From NCBI GenBank assembly GCA_016840465.1, contig JAEOSH010000001.1, forward strand, positions 1 through 64,000: a DNA stretch of 64,000 bases. Reading direction: 5' to 3'. Shown piece by piece: positions 62,126 through 64,000 of this stretch; within the stretch, counting starts at the first letter, position 1, and each line of letters starts with the position of its first letter. The notes under the pieces were generated by a model. It saw only the letters and a program-made list of their open reading frames with translations, was not told where the DNA came from and made no database searches. The translations under genes and the position numbers were made by a program. This DNA is from Candidatus Baldrarchaeum yapensis. GTDB taxonomy: Archaea > Asgardarchaeota > Baldrarchaeia > Baldrarchaeales > Baldrarchaeaceae.

Positions 62126-62682
62126 GCCGCCGTACTCCTTACACTCTCCAAGTCCTTTTCTAACTTACTAATCATTATTTCCAGAACCTTGATCATTTGA
62201 GAGTTATCGAAGGGTACAAGTGGTGACTTGCACACTGGACATTCAAAGTAGTTCTCCATGGCCTCTTCAAATTTGTATCGTTTTAGATTGTGATTTGGAC
62301 AGTAGTAATAATTCCCAGACCGCTCATATTCTAACCTTTCTTTTAACTTCTTAAGGACTTCACGTTTCCTCCTTATTACGAGGTCCTTTATGTTCTCGAG
62401 GTTTATCCTCCAGAAGTATGTATACCATCCAGTTTCTTCATCCCGCACTCTCCTATAGATCGCAATATTGTAGTTATGAAGAAGGTATAGTATTTTTCTG
62501 ACTTCATTTGCTTTCATCTTAAGCATTTGAACAAGTTCCTCGTCTGTTGCTTCTTTTTTCTTCAACAACGCAAGAACAACGTCGAGAGCTGCTTTACCCC
62601 CGATGTCTAGGATGACCGCCGAGAGCAACGATAGAAGTTCTGGGTTAATATTGAGTTCTTCACTCGACATTCTTGCAAGCAC
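62107..62682 (-). CDS. tfe: transcription factor TFE alpha
   Basis: Archaeal homologue of TFIIE-alpha; stabilises the open RNA polymerase complex. The winged helix is at about 10-100 (VLALLKKKEATDEELVQML, ILYLLHNYNIAIYRR, WYTYFWRIN). The zinc-ribbon area has CPNHNLKRY followed by FECPVCKSPL; the first half shows one Cys and a His, where many TFEs have two Cys. An ATG at 62670 is an alternative start. Confidence 0.93.
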   Translation of the reverse strand: MLARMSSEELNINPELLSLLSAVILDIGGKAALDVVLALLKKKEATDEELVQMLKMKANEVRKILYLLHNYNIAIYRRVRDEETGWYTYFWRINLENIKDLVIRRKREVLKKLKERLEYERSGNYYYCPNHNLKRYKFEEAMENYFECPVCKSPLVPFDNSQMIKVLEIMISKLEKDLESVRSTAAWHAPR

Positions 62683-62847
62683 ACTCGTTTTCTCTTTTCA
62701 CCTTTAATTAATTATAAATAAAAATTGAAGTTAAAACTTATCCCATCAGGTGAAAGAGTCAGGCATCATAGTTAGCATGTGATACGAATTTTCCATTTAT
62801 AATTTTACGATTGAACTTTAGTTATCGGATAATAAAGAGTGCGATAC

Positions 62848-62857
62848 CTTTATAGAT
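62848..62857 (+). promoter_or_regulatory. candidate TATA box of ferredoxin gene
   Basis: CTTTATAGAT lies about 50 bp before the ATG at 62906, fitting a TATA box with a leader of around 25 bases that includes GAGGAG. Confidence 0.45.
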
Positions 62858-62905
62858 ACTCGTTACTCACTAAGGCAAGAGTCCCCGAAGAGGAGTTGAG
62901 AGAAA

Positions 62906-63133
62906 ATGCCTTATAAGATCGTACCACTATATTCGAAATGTATAGGATGCGGAGATTGTGTTACCGCTTGTCCGATAAATGCAATAGGAAAAAGAACTGC
63001 ACGTGCAGACATGGTTACGCTCAGGGTGAGAAATGGAAAGGTTGAAGTTGTTAATGAAGAATTGTGCGATGGTTGTGGCGTTTGTATAGAGGCATGCCCC
63101 ACTAAGGCAATAAAGATAGAATTTGTCCAGTAA
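62906..63133 (+). CDS. 2[4Fe-4S] ferredoxin
   Basis: A 75-residue ferredoxin with two canonical sites, CIGCGDCVTACP and CDGCGVCIEACP, joined by a hairpin (VTLRVRNGKVEVVNE) like that of the FwdG-like protein at 56511. It is a paralogue of that protein. It is divergent from TFE and convergent with the split mvhD/hdrA locus; it may be the electron partner of Hdr. Confidence 0.93.
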   Translation: MPYKIVPLYSKCIGCGDCVTACPINAIGKRTARADMVTLRVRNGKVEVVNEELCDGCGVCIEACPTKAIKIEFVQ

Positions 63134-63150
63134 GAAATGAGTAAAAAGTA

Positions 63151-63579
63151 TTATTGTTGGCTTGTACTTTCATCTGGGAAGAGCGGCCCCAATTTTATTA
63201 TCTGTTCTGTGAATTCCTTCACTACTTGTGAAAATTTGAGTCCCTCTGAGGCCGATACCCATTCCAGCCTCAGTCTTTCGGGCTCTATCCCTATCGCCTT
63301 AAGTAGTTTTTTTAATTTCTTGATCCTTCTCTCAGCTATTAGATTTCCTTCAACGTAATGGCAATCTCCAGGATGACATCCACATATTAGCACGCCGTCT
63401 GCGCCGTTTTCGAACGCTTTTAGCACGAAGATCGGGTCTACTCTTCCACTGCACATTACTCTAATTATTCTAATTGTGGGAGGATATTGGAATCGGCTAA
63501 TCCCAGCCAAGTCCGCACCGCCATATCCACACCAATTACAACAAAAAGCTAAAATCCGTGGAAATTTCCAATTAGACAA
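63151..63579 (-). CDS. MvhD-like [2Fe-2S] subunit, separate gene
   Basis: A stand-alone MvhD (142 residues) with FCCNWCGYGG, RVMCSGRVD and GCHPGDCHYVEG. It is a close paralogue of the C-terminal part of the fusion at 58531. The start is TTG, overlapping the end of the preceding hdrA by 8 bp, with GGTGAGGT just upstream. It passes electrons from a donor enzyme to HdrA. Confidence 0.9.
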   Translation of the reverse strand: MSNWKFPRILAFCCNWCGYGGADLAGISRFQYPPTIRIIRVMCSGRVDPIFVLKAFENGADGVLICGCHPGDCHYVEGNLIAERRIKKLKKLLKAIGIEPERLRLEWVSASEGLKFSQVVKEFTEQIIKLGPLFPDESTSQQ

Positions 63580-64000
63580 TTACCTCACCCCTTAGTGCTG
63601 TATTAACCATTGCAAGGATTTGTTCATTCGTGAAGTGACGCGGTATTATTGCGCCGACCGGGCATGCGGCCTCACATGCCCCACAGCCCATGCATAAGAC
63701 GTTTACTACGTGTGCTTTTCTGATAGTTATCTCGAAGCCCTTCATTTTCTTCGTTATTGTCTTCATTTCGATAGCGCCAGCGGGACATACCGCGGCACAT
63801 CTACCACATCCAATACATTTGTCTTCGTCAACAACAGATGTTATACCTTCCACAATAACGTATCCTCTTGATAGCAATATTCCTGCTTTTGCAGCCGCAC
63901 CAAGTCCTTGCGCTATGGCCTCATCAGCGCTCTTTGGATAGTGTATTGCGCCACAGAGGTATATTCCTTCACTCATGAACTCCAATGGCCTGAGTTTCGG
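63572..64000 (-). CDS. HdrA, C-terminal part (runs off the end)
   Basis: The C-terminal ~142 residues of a second HdrA. It starts inside the protein (KLRPLEFMSEGIYLCGAI), which matches the corresponding part of the fusion at 58531 (KLRPVDTATDGIFICGGA), and has ferredoxin sites CIGCGRCAAVCP and CMGCGACEAACP. The gene continues beyond 64000, so its 5' end is not in the window. Confidence 0.9.
   Translation of the reverse strand, partial: PKLRPLEFMSEGIYLCGAIHYPKSADEAIAQGLGAAAKAGILLSRGYVIVEGITSVVDEDKCIGCGRCAAVCPAGAIEMKTITKKMKGFEITIRKAHVVNVLCMGCGACEAACPVGAIIPRHFTNEQILAMVNTALRGEVIV

Noticed and set aside
63572-63579. Frameshift splitting an HdrA-MvhD fusion at the second locus
   Set aside because: The downstream TTG has a strong GGTGAGGT site at a good distance, and hdrA ends in a proper stop, so two coupled genes are more likely than a sequencing error. 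Read data could still change this.

Overview
This is a 64 kb piece of an archaeal chromosome, very probably from an uncultured (hyper)thermophile. Archaeal markers include TFE-alpha with its DUF2110 partner, tRNA-splicing endonuclease, TmcA, geranylgeranylglyceryl phosphate synthase, ribosomal protein L35Ae, a TIP49/RuvB-like ATPase, an archaeal-type GluRS and MptA. A full reverse gyrase points to growth at high temperature. Genes are dense, transcribed in short same-strand runs, often overlap by a few bases, and use strong GGAGGT-type ribosome binding sites with many GTG/TTG starts. The exact lineage cannot be fixed by eye. A Bathyarchaeia-like or other deep archaeon with an archaeal Wood-Ljungdahl pathway is the best guess. 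The first 19 bases are a Nextera/Tn5 adapter, so position 1 is an assembly edge.

Layout. 0.2-3.6 kb: a NapH-like Fe-S membrane protein with a tiny membrane protein, then a run of little-known genes around a Gfo/Idh/MocA oxidoreductase. 3.6-9.1 kb (minus strand): DUF72, GluRS, a membrane-anchored JAMM protease and two paralogous nucleotidyltransferases, most of them overlapping. 9.2-17.4 kb: TIP49 ATPase, stomatin-like protein, reverse gyrase, EndA and a PhoU-like protein. 17.7-21.9 kb: a four-gene redox operon (nitroreductase, Cys-rich unknown, FAD oxidase, HdrD-like Fe-S protein). 21.9-35.6 kb: CooC-like ATPase, ASCH proteins, TmcA, PIN, GPN GTPase, L35Ae, dihydroorotase, Mut7-C RNase, AMMECR1, Rqc2/NEMF, GGGP synthase, a CooT-like protein and a RAM-domain protein. 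35.6-43.7 kb (minus): a tetrahydromethanopterin biosynthesis cluster (DUF447, MptG, DUF1464, DmrX-like, DHPS-like, MptA) that runs straight into a second pair of the same nucleotidyltransferases. 43.8-58.5 kb: COG2144-like protein, DUF166, the CODH/ACS operon cdhA-B-C-D-E, then ftr, mtd, a polyferredoxin and fwdG-D-B. 58.5-64 kb: an HdrA-MvhD fusion, tRNA-Val(CAC), DUF2110 and TFE, a ferredoxin, and a second hdrA/mvhD locus in which the two parts are separate genes; it runs off the end.

Together the right half encodes much of the archaeal (H4MPT-dependent) Wood-Ljungdahl pathway, cofactor synthesis, nickel handling (CooC, CooT) and Hdr-type electron bifurcation. No methyl-coenzyme M reductase gene is present in this window, and fwdA, fwdC, mch and mer are also not here, so methanogenesis cannot be inferred. 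The most notable observations are a CdhE with a duplicated C-terminal domain, two tandem pairs of one nucleotidyltransferase family, the fused versus split HdrA-MvhD loci, the 17.7-21.9 kb redox operon, and an inverted repeat bracketing the candidate hdrA promoter.
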